Positions 24,140 to 36,608 are shown, numbered from the stretch's first letter. The stretch is 64,000 nt of DNA from Glebionis coronaria (GCA_025667525.1 CM046875.1:287822140-287886139); one strand, 5' to 3'. Notes: generated by a model from the sequence alone, not told the origin. Numbers and translations: made by a program.

Positions 24140-24610
24140 ACGATTTCGGAAAAGCTACAGTGCATTTCAGAGATTTCCAATTCTTCGGAAAAATGACTTT
24201 TTCGGAAAAATGACTTTTTCGGAAAAACAAGTTTTTCAGAGAAATCTTCGGAAAAATGAACAAATTCAGAGAAAAGTATTATTTCGGAAAAATGACTTTT
24301 TCGGAAAAACAAAGTTTTCGGAATAAATGTTTTTTCGGAGAAATCTTCGGAAAAATGTCCAATTCAGAGAAAGTATAATTTTCGGAAAAATTGCAAATTC
24401 AGAAAAAGTGGAATCTTCGGAAAAATGAAGAATTCAGAAAAAATGGGAATTTCGGAAAAATGGCTATTTCGGAAAAAATTGTTTTCAGATAAATCTTCGG
24501 AAAAATGGAGATTTCATAGAAATGATGAATTCAATAAAAAGGGCATTTCGGAATAATATAATTTTCGGAAAAGGTATGTTTTCAGAAAAACAAAACCCTT
24601 TTCCGAAGAA
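24140..24610 (-). repeat. TTCGGAAAAA-rich array in LTR F
   Basis: About 25 copies of TTCGGAAAAA or TTCAGAAAAA at irregular 15-25-bp spacing (plus-strand reading); the counterpart of the TTCCGA arrays of LTRs D and E. Small minus-strand open frames here are repeat artefacts. Confidence 0.8.
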
Positions 24611-25122
24611 GTTAAGGCAAATATAAACAGTAAACAGAAAACTTAAGAAATAAGCTAGAATAAGCTAAAATCAAATAAGCAATCTACCAAAACTTAATCT
24701 AAAACACATTTAAGAAAAACTAATTCAACCACAAATCAAAAACTTGAAAAACACTAATAAAATTAAAAATTAAAAATCAACTTTTAATAAAACAAACTAA
24801 TAAAAACTTAACTTAAATCAAATCAAACACACAATAAGCTATCAAATCAATAAGCTAACACATCCAAACACATAAAAACATAACCATAAATCAAATAAGC
24901 ATGACAATAAGATGATAAACACAAAGATTAAGCAAAACAAGAAAGGTAGAAGGAGAGATTAATATAAAACTTGATTAAAGAAAGGGTTAAACAACAAAAG
25001 TAAAGATTAAACTTACTTGGAATTAAAGGAATTAAGGTGCAAGACAAGGAATGTAAATGGACAAGTAATTAAAATGACATGAAAAATAAAGAGGAAAGAC
25101 TAATGTGTCAAATTAGCTAACA

Positions 25123-25155
25123 ACTCCTAATGACACATTAGGAGTCTATTTATAG
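25123..25155 (-). promoter_or_regulatory. core promoter of LTR F: TATA box plus hairpin
   Basis: In minus sense, CTATAAATAG is followed by ACTCCTAATG, loop TGT and CATTAGGAGT, then TGTTAG. Compared with D, a C:G pair in the stem is an A:T pair here, so the stem is kept. Confidence 0.7.
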
Positions 25156-25590
25156 TGAATTAGGAAAGACTAAGCATGTGATGGTTATTCTTCTTCTTCA
25201 CGTCTTTTCGTCTTCTTAATTCTTCGACTTTTTTTGACTTTGTCACGGGATTGATAAACTCGTCTTGTAATTTCTTCATTAATTTAGACTTGAGTTCTTC
25301 GGCTTTTATTAAACTTCCGTCTTTAGACTTTTTCTTCGGTAAATCTTCAGAATTGGTCTTGGACTTCCGTTCTTTTAGCACTCTTGATCTTTTCGACTTC
25401 GTCTTTTGTCTTTTTCTTCGATAAAAGCCCTTGAAAGCCCGTGTTTTCTCCCCTTTTTACATTTTCGTCCTAAATCACAACAAAAACACAAACCACGCAT
25501 AATTCCGACATTTATGACATAAAATACACGTTTTGGCTTGGTTATTATTGTAGTTAAGTGGTAAAAGGATGGGTGTTTTCACACCTATCA

Positions 25591-27087
25591 CATGGTCACT
25601 AGTCTTCGCAATCAAATCAATGGTTTCACTCAAGAACCTGATGAGTCGCTTTTCGATGCTTGGGAACGTTATAATGTCTTGATCGACCGTTGTCCGAACC
25701 ATAATATGATCCTCGTTACTTTGATTGATACTTTCTACGATGGTTTAACTTTTCGTGATCGTGATACGATTAATGCTGCCGCCGGTGGTACATTCATGAA
25801 GAGAAGACCTGAGGAGTGTAGAGAGCTTATAGAGAACATGACCACTCACCCCAAAAATTGGGATTCATCCGCATCTTCAAGGAATAACCCGAGGGCCAAT
25901 GTTTCTTCTACTTCATCAAACCCCGAGATAACCGAACTTACCCGCCAAATAGCCGAGATGAACAAAAACTTCTTAACCATGGCTACAAACCAATTTCAAC
26001 AAGCTAAAGCTGTAGCAACTTCTTGTAAATTTGCGGTGGTTCTCATTCATACACAGATTGTCCTTCTACTCATGACAATCCGGAAAATGTGTATGCCGCT
26101 GACGGTAATTTTTCTACGGGAGGCTATCAAGCTCGTCCTCAAGGTGACCGCAATTTGCTCAGTTATCGTTCAAACAACTTCCTTTCACCACCCGGTTTTC
26201 CTCCTCAAAACCAAAACAATTTCAACCGCAACAATCAAAACCAAAATCGAGCTCCTAATCAATATCAAACCCAAAGAAACCCATATCCTCCTCAAGGAAA
26301 TAATCAAGTTTACCAACAACCCACTTATCAACCACCTGCCTACCATGCTCCTACTTCCAATCAACCCACCGTATTTAATCACGAGGTTGAAACTTACATG
26401 AGGACTAATGACGCGTTGGTGAAGAATCTTCAGAGTCAAATCCTTAACTTGAAAGGAGATATGGCGAAACAAGGGAATGATCTTCGAGCCGATATGCGAA
26501 ACTCTTTGAGCACTCAAACGAATGACTTAAGGGATATGATGGCTAGTTTCTTCCCAAGTAATCAAGCCTCTGGTTCGGGTTCTCTTCCGAGTAACACCGA
26601 TGCTAATCCAAGAGGGGAGATGAAAGCAATCACCACCCGAAGTGGCAAAGGTTTAAAGGAAACCGAGATTCCTACACCTACACCGGTGACTGTGACAAAG
26701 GAAAACGAGTCCCCTTCTCCAATTCCTCCAGCTTCTACTTCCACCCCTCCACCACCCAAGGATGTGAGTGAGAATTCCATTCCAAAGCCTTCATCTCAAC
26801 CCAATATACCTTATCCCTCAAGGTTGAGGAAAGATAAGTTGAAGAACAAGGATGATATTCAAGTTTCGAACTTTCTTAAAATGTTTAAACAATTGAATTT
26901 CAACATCTCCTTTGTCGAGGCTCTCGCTCACATGCCGAAATATGCTAAAATGTTTAAGGATCTTCTTTGTGACAAAGAAAAGCTTCTTGATATCGCTCAG
27001 ACCCAACTTAATGAGAATTGCTCCGCAGTTCTCTTAAGGAAATTACCAACCAAACTTGGTGATCCGGGTCGTTTTCTCATTCCTTGC
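25591..27087 (+). pseudogene. element D gag, central and C-terminal part
   Basis: First frame (to about 26030): [56 protein letters not shown] 1-nt loss at the zinc knuckle (E has [13 protein letters not shown]) shifts the frame; the next frame (26089-27087) covers a Gln/Asn/Pro-rich linker, a coiled-coil-like stretch near 26390-26540 (LQSQILNLKGDMAKQ) and the conserved region [20 protein letters not shown] before protease. A second 1-nt loss near 27100 shifts it again. Confidence 0.88.
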
Positions 27088-27812
27088 AACTTCCCCGGGT
27101 AGAGAATTGTATGGCCCTAGCCGATCTAGGTGCTAGTATAAACTTAATGCCATTAAGTGTTTGGAAACAGTTATCTCTACCCGAGCTAGTCCCCACACGA
27201 ATGACATTGGAATTAGCTAACCGCATGGTTGCTTATCCAGTGGGGATAGCCGAAGATGTCTTCGTTGGTGTCGAAAAATTCACCTTTCCGGCGGATTTTG
27301 TTGTCGTTGACTACGAGATGGATCCCCGTGTTCCATTAATCGTTGGACGTCCATTCTTGAGGACCGGTCGCAATCTCATTGATGTAGCCGCGGGCGAATT
27401 AATCATAAGAGTTGGTGACGATAAAATCGTCTTCAACATGGGTAAACTTTCTAAGCAACCTTATGAACACGAGAGTGTTAATTTCATTGGCGTTCTTGAT
27501 GAGGCTTGTGAAGAGCATTTCAAAGACGCTTGTAAAAGTGGTTCTTCTTCTCTACCCATTGTTGAGATCGTTGCCTCTATTGCTCCCTCACTAACTCCAT
27601 TTGGAGAAAGTGATATCCTTTTGAAAGAATTTGAAGCAACTTTAGGGGATGTGGACTTACAATATGACGATTCTCCCACCAATTGGGAAGAAGACATTCG
27701 TACCATTGAGAAACTTCTCAATGAGGACCATATTTCTCCACCTTCTCCTAAGGATGTTACAATCGATGATCCGAATTTGACTAAACCTTCCATCAAAATC
27801 CATCGGATTTAG
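27088..27812 (+). pseudogene. element D aspartic protease region
   Basis: Contains [17 protein letters not shown], where DLGAS stands for the usual D(T/S)GAS active-site triad, then [20 protein letters not shown] (flap/second half) and the linker to RT. It is open across the point where E has lost one nucleotide, so D preserves the ancestral frame there. It ends in a frameshift near 27795. The protease would cleave the gag-pol polyprotein. Confidence 0.85.
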
Positions 27813-29380
27813 AGCTTAAGGATTTACCGTCTCATCTCGAATACGATTTCCTTGAAGACAATCAGAAGTTACCCGTCATCATTGCTAAGGAATTGAAAGA
27901 GGATGAAAAGTCTCGACTTATCGACGTGCTGAAGAATCATAAGAAAGCAATTGCTTGGAAAATTTCCGATATCCGCGGAATTGATCCGAACTTTTGTACT
28001 AATAAAATTCTCATGGAAGATGACTTTAAAATCCAAAGCCAAAGAAGGGTTAATCCTAAAATTCATGACGTCATCAAGAAAGAGGTTATCAAACTTCTAG
28101 ATGCCGGAATGATTTACCCTATTTCGGATTCGCCATGGGTTAGTCCCGTCCATTGTGTGCCTAAGAAAGGCGGAATAACCGTTGTTCCCAATGAAAACAA
28201 CGAGTTGATTCCTACTCGACTTGTCACGGGTTGGCGAGTTTGCATAGACTATCTCAATCTCAATGATGCCACTCGCAAGGATCATTTTCCTCTTCCTTTC
28301 ATGGATCAAATGCTCGAGCGTTTAGCGGGTAATGACTTCTATTGCTTCTTAGACGGTTTCTCTGGGTATTTACAAATTCCCATCGATCCTAAAGACCAAG
28401 AGAAAACCACATTCACTTGTCCTTATGGAACATTTGCTTACAAAAGAATACCTTTCAGCTTATGCAATGCTCCCGGGACTTTCCAAAGGTGTATGATGGC
28501 TATATTCCATGACATGGTTGAAGAAACTATGGAAGTCTTTATGGATGATTTCTCGGTCTATGGTGATTCTTTTTCTACTTGCCTTGCCAATTTAGAATGT
28601 ATGATCAAACGGTGTGAAGACACTCGTCTTGTTCTTAATTGGGAAAAATGTCATTTCATGGTAAAAGAAGGTATTGTTCTTGGTCATAAAAATCCAAATC
28701 CGGTCTTGAAGTCGACCGTGCTAAAGTTGATGTAGTTGCTAAATTACCTCCACCTTCCACCGTGAAGGGTGTGAGAAGTTTCCTTGGTCATGCGGGCTTC
28801 TATCGTCGATTCATTCAAGATTTTTCTAAGATCGCTCGCCCCATGACCCACCTCTTGGAAAAAGATACTCCTTTTATCTTTTCTAAAGAGTGTCTCGAAT
28901 CTTTCAATCTTCTTAAGGATAAATTAACTAAGGCACCGGTCTTGGTTACCCCTAATTGGGAGTTACCTTTTGAATTGATGTGTGATGTTCTCGACTTTGC
29001 TATTTGAGTGATTTTAAGACAAAGAGTGAACAAACACTTCCAACCAATCCATTACGCTAGCAAGACAATGACGGGGGCTCAATTGCATTATACCACTACC
29101 GAAAAAGAGCTTTTAGTTGTAGTGTATGCTTTTGAGAAGTTCCGCCCCTATCTTGTTCTTTCCACCACCATTGTCTATACCGACCATTCCGTGTTGAAGT
29201 AATTGTTAACCAAACAAGATTCCAAACCAAGACTTCTTCGTTGGGTTTTACTCCTTTAAGAATTCAAAATTGAAATTCGTGACAAGAAGGGAGCGGAAAA
29301 CCTAGCCGCAGATCATCTTAGTAGACTCGAGGATCCTTATCAAGGGGAGCTCCCAAATCAAGAGATTAATGACTCTTTTC
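27813..29380 (+). pseudogene. element D reverse transcriptase and RNase H
   Basis: RT (27893-28690) shows [75 protein letters not shown] and the catalytic VFMDDF (an F-M-D-D variant). A frameshift near 28690 breaks it; [20 protein letters not shown] (thumb) follows from 28762. RNase H pieces are DFAI-stop (29007), [20 protein letters not shown] and YTDHSVLK-stop (29202). Another stop lies in LLL*EFKIE. Confidence 0.88.
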
Positions 29381-30710
29381 CCCTTGAAGCCTTGATGTCT
29401 ATTAACTCCAATCTTGATGAAACCCTATGGTTTGCGGACATTGCAAACTATTTGGCGGGTGGAATTCTCATGGAAGGGTTAACGTCCCAACAAAAGAAAA
29501 AGTTCTTTAAAGACATTCAGCACTATTTTTGGGACGACCCTTACCTTTTCAAACAATGTGCAGATCTTGTCATTCATCGGTGTGTTGATGGGCCGGCAGC
29601 TTTATTAATCCTAGAAGCTTGCCATAAAGGACCCACCGGTGGTCACTTTGGTCCTAATTACACCGCGAAGAAAGTTTTCGACTCTGGATTTTATTGGCCC
29701 ACCATTTATCGTGATGCACACGAAATGGTTAAGCATTGTGATGCTTGCCAAATACAAGGCAAGATCACACATAAAGATGAGATGCCTCAAAATTTCATCC
29801 AAGAATGTGAAATATTTGACGTATGGGGCATCGACTTTATGGGGCCATTTCCATCATCCAAAGGGAACAAGTACGTCCTTGAGCCGTTGACTACATATCT
29901 AAATGGGTTGAAGCAAAGGCTCTCCCTACGAACGATGCGAGGGTGGTTGTGAACTTTTTAAAGGAATTATTTGCTCGATTCGGTGTTCCTCGTGCTATCA
30001 TCAGTGACCGCTGGACTCATTTTTGCAATGATCAATTTGCTCGAGTCATGGCTAAGTATGGTGTCAATCACCGTCTTTCCACCGCTTATCATCCCCAAAC
30101 AAATGGTCAAGCCGAGATTTCTAACCGTGGACTAAAGAGAATTTTAGAGCGTACTGTGGGAGAGCATCGTGCCTCATGGGCCGATAAGTTAGATGATGCT
30201 TTGTGGGCTTTCCGTACCGCATATAAGACACCGATTGATTGCACTCCATATCGTCTTGTGTACGGGAAGGCATGCCACCTCCCTATTGAGTTGTAACATA
30301 AGGCTTATTGGGCCTTGAAATGGGCTAATTTTGATATCAACAAAGCCAGTGATCTTAGGAAGATCTAACTCAATGAGCTTAATGAACTGAGGAATGAAGC
30401 TTATGAGAATTCATTGATCTACAAGGAGAAAACCAATCTCATTCATGATTCTAAGATTAAGAACCGAGAGTTTCACATAGGTGATCAAGTTTTACTCTTT
30501 AACTCTCGGTTGAAGATCTTTTCGGGCAAGCTTAAGAGCCGTTGGTCTGGTCCATTCATCGTCGCCAATGTTTTCCCTTATGGCAACATTGAGCTTTCTC
30601 AACCAAATGGGCCTAATTTTAAAGTGAATGGCCAGCGTGTGAAGTTATACTTTGGTGAGGACATCTCTCATGAGATGATTCCATCCCTCACCACGTTTCC
30701 CTTGAATTAG
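29381..30710 (+). pseudogene. element D integrase
   Basis: Zinc-binding region ([10 protein letters not shown] ... [11 protein letters not shown]), core start [17 protein letters not shown], a 1-nt frameshift near 29880, then [16 protein letters not shown] and [20 protein letters not shown] with the second Asp and Glu of the DDE triad, stops after HLPIEL and DLRKI, and the C-terminal [19 protein letters not shown] module (30414-30710). Integrase would insert the cDNA; this copy is broken. Confidence 0.87.
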
Positions 30711-32773
30711 TTTTGGGTCGAGTCAGGCTCGTGACTCGGTTACTAAAAACAAGCGCTTCTCGGGAGGCAACCCAATGATCTATCCTTTACCCGTTTTTTA
30801 TAATAAGTGTAGGGGGAGCTACATAGGGTTTGTTGTCTTGTTTCTTATGATGTGCAGGGATTAAAAGCTTCAGATAGCACTTTTGATGACATTTGACGAA
30901 CCGTGATCCCGTGTACCCATCTTCCCGGTTCTATCCTAAGCTGTCGTGATTCAATATTTCATATCTTATATGTTCACATTGAAATCACTATAGTTGTCCT
31001 TTCCTTAGCAAGATTTAAACAAAGTGCACGATGTCCTAAGTGTAGGGGAGTTTACTCCCACATGCTTAAACATTAAGGACAATGTTTATATCAAGTGTAG
31101 GGGGACTTCTATCGAAGTTAAGTGGGCTTTTCCATTAATTTGTCCTCATTTTAACCGGCAAATTTGATTTTTCGACATTTTTCAAAAATTTTAATCTATT
31201 TTGGCCTAGTTGTATAGTAGTATTTTCCTTTGCTATCGTTATTTACTTTCTTTTCTAGAATAAATTTTGAAAAAAGTGGTTTTAATTTTTTAAAGTCATG
31301 AATCTTTTGACTCAACCCGAGTTTACTTATCCAAGTTTACTCTAGCTAGTATCCTTAACGTGTTTAAGTCAAGTTTTGCTAGGCTTTTATATAGGGAACT
31401 TTAAAACGTGAAAGTCTTAACTCTCACGGGTTAAGAACAAGAACTTTTCGCAAGTTCCTATAATTGATCCTTGAAAGTCGTTTATCAAGTGAACTTTAAA
31501 ATGCGAATTCTAAACTTGAAAGAGTCTAAGAATTTGCAAGATCCTATAGATGACGTGAAAACCCAAAACTTTGATTTAATTGGCTAAGCATCCACGAGTC
31601 TCATTCCTTGAGATATTAAATTGTGGAGAACGAGAGATGATAGAGTCAATTATAAGTTTGGTATTCTTTCATGAATTTATGTGAGTTGATTATAAGCTTT
31701 TTCTCCCATCGCTTGCTAATAAATTTAATTGCAATAAATAAGGTTATACGATTTGAAAAGTTACTTAGCTTCTAGCCCAAGATCGTTTAAAAGTTGCTCG
31801 GTATTAATTAGAGTTCATAGCCAAGGCATAGCTTATTGAAGCGGGATGCGAAGATTGGCGAGTCCGAAAAGGCCCTAATAAGTCATGAGGGCTACATTTT
31901 GTTTCTAAAGATCCCAAGTGATGTGAAGAATCATTTATCAAAAATCAATATGAAGGATCGAGACACACGACGAAAAGCAAAAACTCCCCTAAAGATCATG
32001 GAGAAGTCTATCCGAAAAGACCCTATCAAGGTATGAGGATAAATAGATCCAAGTCCTAAAAGGAGGCGGATCGTTGTACATCAAAATCCAAAATAAAGAT
32101 TGGAGAAAAATGAAAAAGTCGTGGTCCAAGTATGAAGAATATCTCAAAAGCTTCAAGTGAAGAAATTCCTATTATGAAGAGAAGACCATAACTTCAAGAA
32201 CGTCTCTCAAGATTCGAAGTATGAAGTCGCTGCCAAATATCGGTCCAAGAAAGTTCTCAAATCGTGAAGCGAGTTATGCCAAGATATGAACTTTAAGAGG
32301 TCCCGAGAAGCAGTTTTAAAAGATTTTGTCCTTTAGCTAACTATTGATTAAATCGTCCTACTTTATTTTCAGCCTAATAAACTATCGAAATAAGTCAAAC
32401 AATGCATCCTCGTGATCATTTAAGACAACAATAAAATATAAGAGATACACCTAGGAATAAGGGAGTCTAAGTGATTAATTGGGCCACATGAGTTTGTGTT
32501 AGTTTTCTAACTTATAATAACAATGATCTCGTTTATAAGCTTGGTGTGGGGAACGTGAAACTGGAGGATGATAAACATTCATGACAACCAAAGCCCCAAT
32601 GTAAGTCCTTGATTTCTTTACTTGTGTTGTATATATTTTCTATCATTTTAAGTTTCCTTAATGTTTAGTATTTAATAAAGGCCAAGGTAGGTTATTTATG
32701 ATGAAAAATATAAACCGTGCTTTGAAATTAATGCATTGCATGAGGGCATTGCAATGGTCAAGTGTAGGGGATT
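30711..32773 (+). other. long 3-prime non-coding region of element D with repeated PPT-like motifs
   Basis: No env-like or other credible ORF. Contains AAGTGTAGGGG motifs at 30804-30816, 31038-31048, 31093-31104 and 32760-32770, the last being the PPT before the LTR. Closely collinear with 45222-47258 of E although D and E are separate insertions with different LTR subfamilies. Confidence 0.75.
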
Positions 32774-34374
32774 TAATAAGTGTGAAAACACTTATCCTTT
32801 TACCACTTATTTCCAATAATAACAAGACCAAAACGTGTATTTTATGTCGTAAAAGTCGGAATTATGTGTGGTTTGTGTTTTTATTGTGTTTCAGGATAAA
32901 AATATGAAAAAGGAAGAAAACACGGGTTTTCACAGGCTTTTATCGAAGAAAAAGACAAAAGACGAAGTCAAAAGATCAAAAGTGCATGAAGAACGGAAGT
33001 CAAAGGCCTATTCTGAAGATTTATCGAAGAAAAAGTCTAAAGACGAAAGTTTAACAAAGTCGAAGAACCAAGTCTACTAAAAGAAGAAAAATGGAAGACG
33101 AGTTCAAGTTATCATTCGACTAATCCCGAGACAAAGTCAAGAAAGACGAAAAATTAAAAGACGAGAAAGAGAAAGAAAGAAGGAAGCAACATACCTCCCT
33201 CTCCTATAAATACCCTCCTAATGCTTCATTAGGAGGGTGTTAGTTAATTTTTAGTCACTTTTAATTTTCTAGTTTTCATATCTTTAGAGAGAAGTAGGTG
33301 TTTTCTACTTTCTCTCTCTAGATTTCTTCATCTTTTCTTTCAAGGTTTAAGCTTTAATTTTATCTTGTATTTTGGAATCATTAATCTACAAGTTCAAGTT
33401 TAAGCTTTTCATCAATAATCTTTTTCTACCTTTCTTGATTTTGATTTATATTTGATCCGAAATAATCATGCATCTAGTTTCATCTTGATGTTTGATTGAT
33501 TAAAAAGTTTATCTTTTTGTTCGTATCTAAGTTTTTATACGATTTGAGCTTTGAGCTTATTATGATTTTTGGCTTATTTTGTATTTAGCTTATTTACTTT
33601 TAAGTTTTCTTAAAAGTTTCGTCCTTTTAAGGTTTGTTTTAAAAGTTTGCTTATTTAGAGTTTTGAAAGTTCTTATTCGTGCTTATTTAACTCTTTTCAT
33701 TATAAATTTGGTAAAGTTTCGGATTGTGCTTATTAAAAAGAAGCTTATTCTTGTTGCTTATTAATTTTTACATTCCATCGGAAAAGGTAAACCCTTTTCT
33801 GACGATTATTCCGACCGTTCCATAGGATTAGAGTTTTGTATTCCGACTATTATTCCGATCCTTTCATCGGAAAGGGGTTTTGGGATTCTGATCGTTATTC
33901 CGATCGAGATTCCGGCGGTAGTGATTAACTGATATTCCGACAGTAGAGGTGATCTATCATTCCGACGCTTATTCCGACATACATTGTGATAGAATTTGGT
34001 TTTCATTATTCCGACACTTTAATAGATATTCCGACAGTATTCCTTTTTATACATTCCGATTGTGTTCCGACGGTTTATTCCGACGGATTTTTCCGACAGT
34101 ATTCCGACGGGATTCCGATATTGGGTATTCCGACGGGTTGAGTTTTCCTTTTTATTTCAAGTTAATTTTCAAGTCTTCTTTTTCCACCAATCTAGGTTAG
34201 ACAATCTTGTTTTATTTTTAATATCTCTTACGTTTATGTTATTTGTAGACTTTGATAATCAAGCTCACCTTTTAGTGACCACTTACAATAATTTCACCTT
34301 TAACCATGATCAATTCGATTATATACCGAGAACGATATCGAGTAAACATATACAAAGCAAAAATTCATAAATCA
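32774..34374 (+). repeat. 3-prime LTR of element D (1601 bp)
   Basis: Begins TAATAAGTGTG after the PPT AGTGTAGGGGATT and ends AAATCA, then the target duplication GTGCG. TATA box and hairpin at 33204-33237; TTCCGA array at about 33778-34135. Confidence 0.9.
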
Positions 34375-35449
34375 GTGCGCGATCACTTTCCCATGTTGCA
34401 TGAGAACACAACCAAGTCCCTTCCCCGATGCATCACTGTAGATCTAAAATCCACCTGTACCAGATAGGAGAGTAAGAATCGGTGCAGATACTAACTTATG
34501 CTTTAGGTCTTTAAAGCTCTTCTCTCTTTCTTCTGTCCAGATGAATTTCTCCCCTTTCCGCATCCGTTTGGTCAATGGTAGTGCTAAACGGGAAAAGTTC
34601 TCTACGAACCTACGGTAGTAACCAGCTAAGCCTAGGAAACTGTGAACCTCAGTCGATGATGTCGGTCTTGGCCACTTGGTAATAGCCTCAACATTTGCTA
34701 GATCCATAGTGATTCCTTCTGTTGATACAATGTGACCTAAGAATGCCACCTTGTCTAACCAGAACTCACACTTGGAGAATTTAGCATACAGCCGCTTCTT
34801 GCGAAGAATCTGTAATATTGTACGAAGATGGTCTTCGTGTTCCTCCTTAGACTTAGAGAATATCAGGATTTTGTCATTGAAGACAATGACGAACTTGTCC
34901 AGAAATTCATGGAGATTCTGTTCATCAAATCTATGAACACTGCTGGAGCATTGGTAAGGCCAAATGGCATGACTACAAATTCATAGTGGCCATAGCGTGT
35001 ACGAAAAGCAGTCTTGGCGATGTCTTGCTCTTTAACCCGTAGCTGATGATAGCCCGACCTCAGATCAATCTTTGAGAAATGTTTGGCCCCTTGGAGTTGG
35101 TCAAACAGATCGTCTATGCGTGGTAGAGGATATCTATTCCTAATAGTGATCTTGTTGAGCTCGCGATAGTCTATGCAAAGACGCATACTGTCGTCCTTCT
35201 TCTTCACGAATAAGACCGGTGCGCCCCATGGAGATGCGCTCGTCGAATGAAGCCTCGTTCCAGAAGTTCTTGCAATTTATCCTTCAGCTCCTTCAACTCT
35301 ATGGGAGCCATGCGATAAGGAGCCTTGGAAATTGGCTCAGCTCTTGGGATGAGCTCGATATTAAACTCTACTTCACATGCAGGTGGTATGCCCGGAAGTT
35401 CTTCTGGAAATACATCTGGAAATTCTGACACTATCGGCTGATTCTGAAT
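34375..35449 (-). pseudogene. element B reverse transcriptase and start of RNase H
   Basis: Minus strand: [16 protein letters not shown] linker, [20 protein letters not shown], a frameshift near 35230, then [51 protein letters not shown] and, in a shifted frame, [10 protein letters not shown]. The family motif here is VFIDDIL, so FNDK means both context and the second catalytic Asp are lost. [15 protein letters not shown] and [16 protein letters not shown] (thumb) follow. A TAG replaces Gln before IYSDASGKGLGCVL (RNase H start). Confidence 0.9.
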
Positions 35450-36183
35450 TCATGGGGATTCAGCATCCATGTCATGAACAGTAGCTAGATAGCCCTCGCA
35501 ACCATGTGAAAGTAATGCGCGTGCTTGCAGGGTTGATATGATTTGTACTGACCTTCCGGGTACGAACCCGTTGTGAATGTACTCTGGTGCATTAACATCA
35601 CCGAAGATGACTCGATATGAATGATAGTCTATGGTAGCATGATGCTTAGATAGCCAATCCATGCCCAATATCATGTCAAAATCATTCATGTCCAGCGGAA
35701 GTGCGTCAACAGGACGAATCTTGTCATCAAACTCTAGGGGAAGGCTCTTGTACACATGGGTTATGCGTACAGAGTCTCTTAAAGGCGTGGAAATGTTCAG
35801 TACATTCTCTAGTGGCATGGGGAGTATCCTAACATTCTTAGCATAAGCAGTAGAAATGAACGAGTGAGTAGCACCCGTGTCAAATAGAACACATGCAGCT
35901 TGACCATACATATACAAGATTCCAGTGATGGTACCTGTAAACTTGTTGGCCTGATCGCGAGATGTCGTGTAAACGCGTCCACTAGTCGGAGGCGGCTTGG
36001 TATCAGCATGTCCCGATGTGCCCTCCATCTCGCCCTTGCGGCAGTCCTTCATGCGATGGCCAGGAAGACCACACTTGAAGCATGCGTCGCTTTCGCGGCG
36101 GCATGGCCCTGGGTGCCTACGATTGCAGGTAGTGCAAAGAGGATGAGTATATCCTCCAACAGGTGTCCTTGCTGGCTGAGAGC

Positions 36184-36257
36184 CTGATAAGAACAGTATA
36201 CATGAGACATGATAATAGGTACAAAGGACAATGCGGAAAATTCGTAAGATGGAATAC
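36184..36257 (-). other. putative intron 3 in gag of element B (74 nt)
   Basis: Minus-strand GTATTCCATC...GTTCTTATCAG. Spliced reading is PAITGSQPARTPVGGY and leads in frame into the zinc knuckle. Good pyrimidine-rich acceptor. Confidence 0.65.
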
Positions 36258-36337
36258 CAGTGATAGCTGGACGGTTAGGCTGTGAACCTCTCTGGTTCTG
36301 GTCCCTCCCGTTACCATGAATCCTGGTAGAAGATTCT

Positions 36338-36398
36338 CTAATGTGTCAGAATTATGAACTATTGCATGTATCATAAGAAAATGAGTAAGTATAAGGAC
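36338..36398 (-). other. putative intron 2 in gag of element B (61 nt)
   Basis: Minus-strand GTCCTTATAC...GACACATTAG. The donor is weak, but it is the GT that keeps the frame (NNSG to ESSTRIHGNG). At the matching place in element A the linker (NRNRSSGRGRDQ) is continuous. Confidence 0.55.
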
Positions 36399-36548
36399 CC
36401 ACTGTTGTTGGAGTTTCTAGCGTTGTTACGGTAATTATCATTACCGCCACGCCTATCCGTAGCAGAACGGTCGTGAGTCTGACCGTTTCCCTTGTGCTGA
36501 GTAGGTTGTTGCTGAGTAGGCGGCTGAGACCGTTCCCCAGTCTTCTGC

Positions 36549-36608
36549 CTGGATAAAACAGTTTAAAAGAGATGTAATATAGACATATGCTGTATAACGA
36601 ATGTTTAC
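36549..36608 (-). other. putative intron 1 in gag of element B (60 nt)
   Basis: Minus-strand GTAAAC...TTATCCAG. Unspliced, translation stops at once (AAG AGG TAA). Spliced, it reads EKRQKTGERS. The donor AG|GTAAAC and a pyrimidine-rich end before CAG fit plant splice sites; 60 nt is near the lower size limit for plant introns. Confidence 0.7.

Larger units (their letters stand above)
23706..25590 (-). mobile_element. solo LTR F of an Athila-like element, inserted in the gag of D (1885 bp)
   Basis: In minus sense it begins TGATAGGTGTGAAAACACCC, close to the start of LTRs D and E, and ends GTTATTA. Target duplication CATGG is perfect (23701-23705 and 25591-25595). It has its own TATA-hairpin (25123-25155) and a TTCGGAAAAA-rich array. 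Removing it rejoins [11 protein letters not shown] of gag as in E. Confidence 0.93.
21430..34374 (+). mobile_element. element D: Athila-like Ty3/gypsy retrotransposon, inserted in B RNase H
   Basis: LTRs 21430-23017 (1588 bp) and 32774-34374 (1601 bp). Target duplication GTACG (21425-21429) versus GTGCG (34375-34379), one mismatch; removing D restores the B reading VIAYASRQ, which fixes the boundaries. PBS is tRNA-Asp-like. Gag carries solo LTR F. Coding is broken by at least six indels and several stops. The Athila/Tat grouping is inferred from the PBS, the protease motif [10 protein letters not shown] and the long 3-prime non-coding region. Confidence 0.92.

Noticed and set aside
25160..25381. 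Minus-strand Lys-rich open frame in F and its plus-strand relatives in D and E (for example 21524-21736)
   Set aside because: Part of the LTR upstream of or near the TATA box; conserved because the LTRs are related, with no start context or domain.
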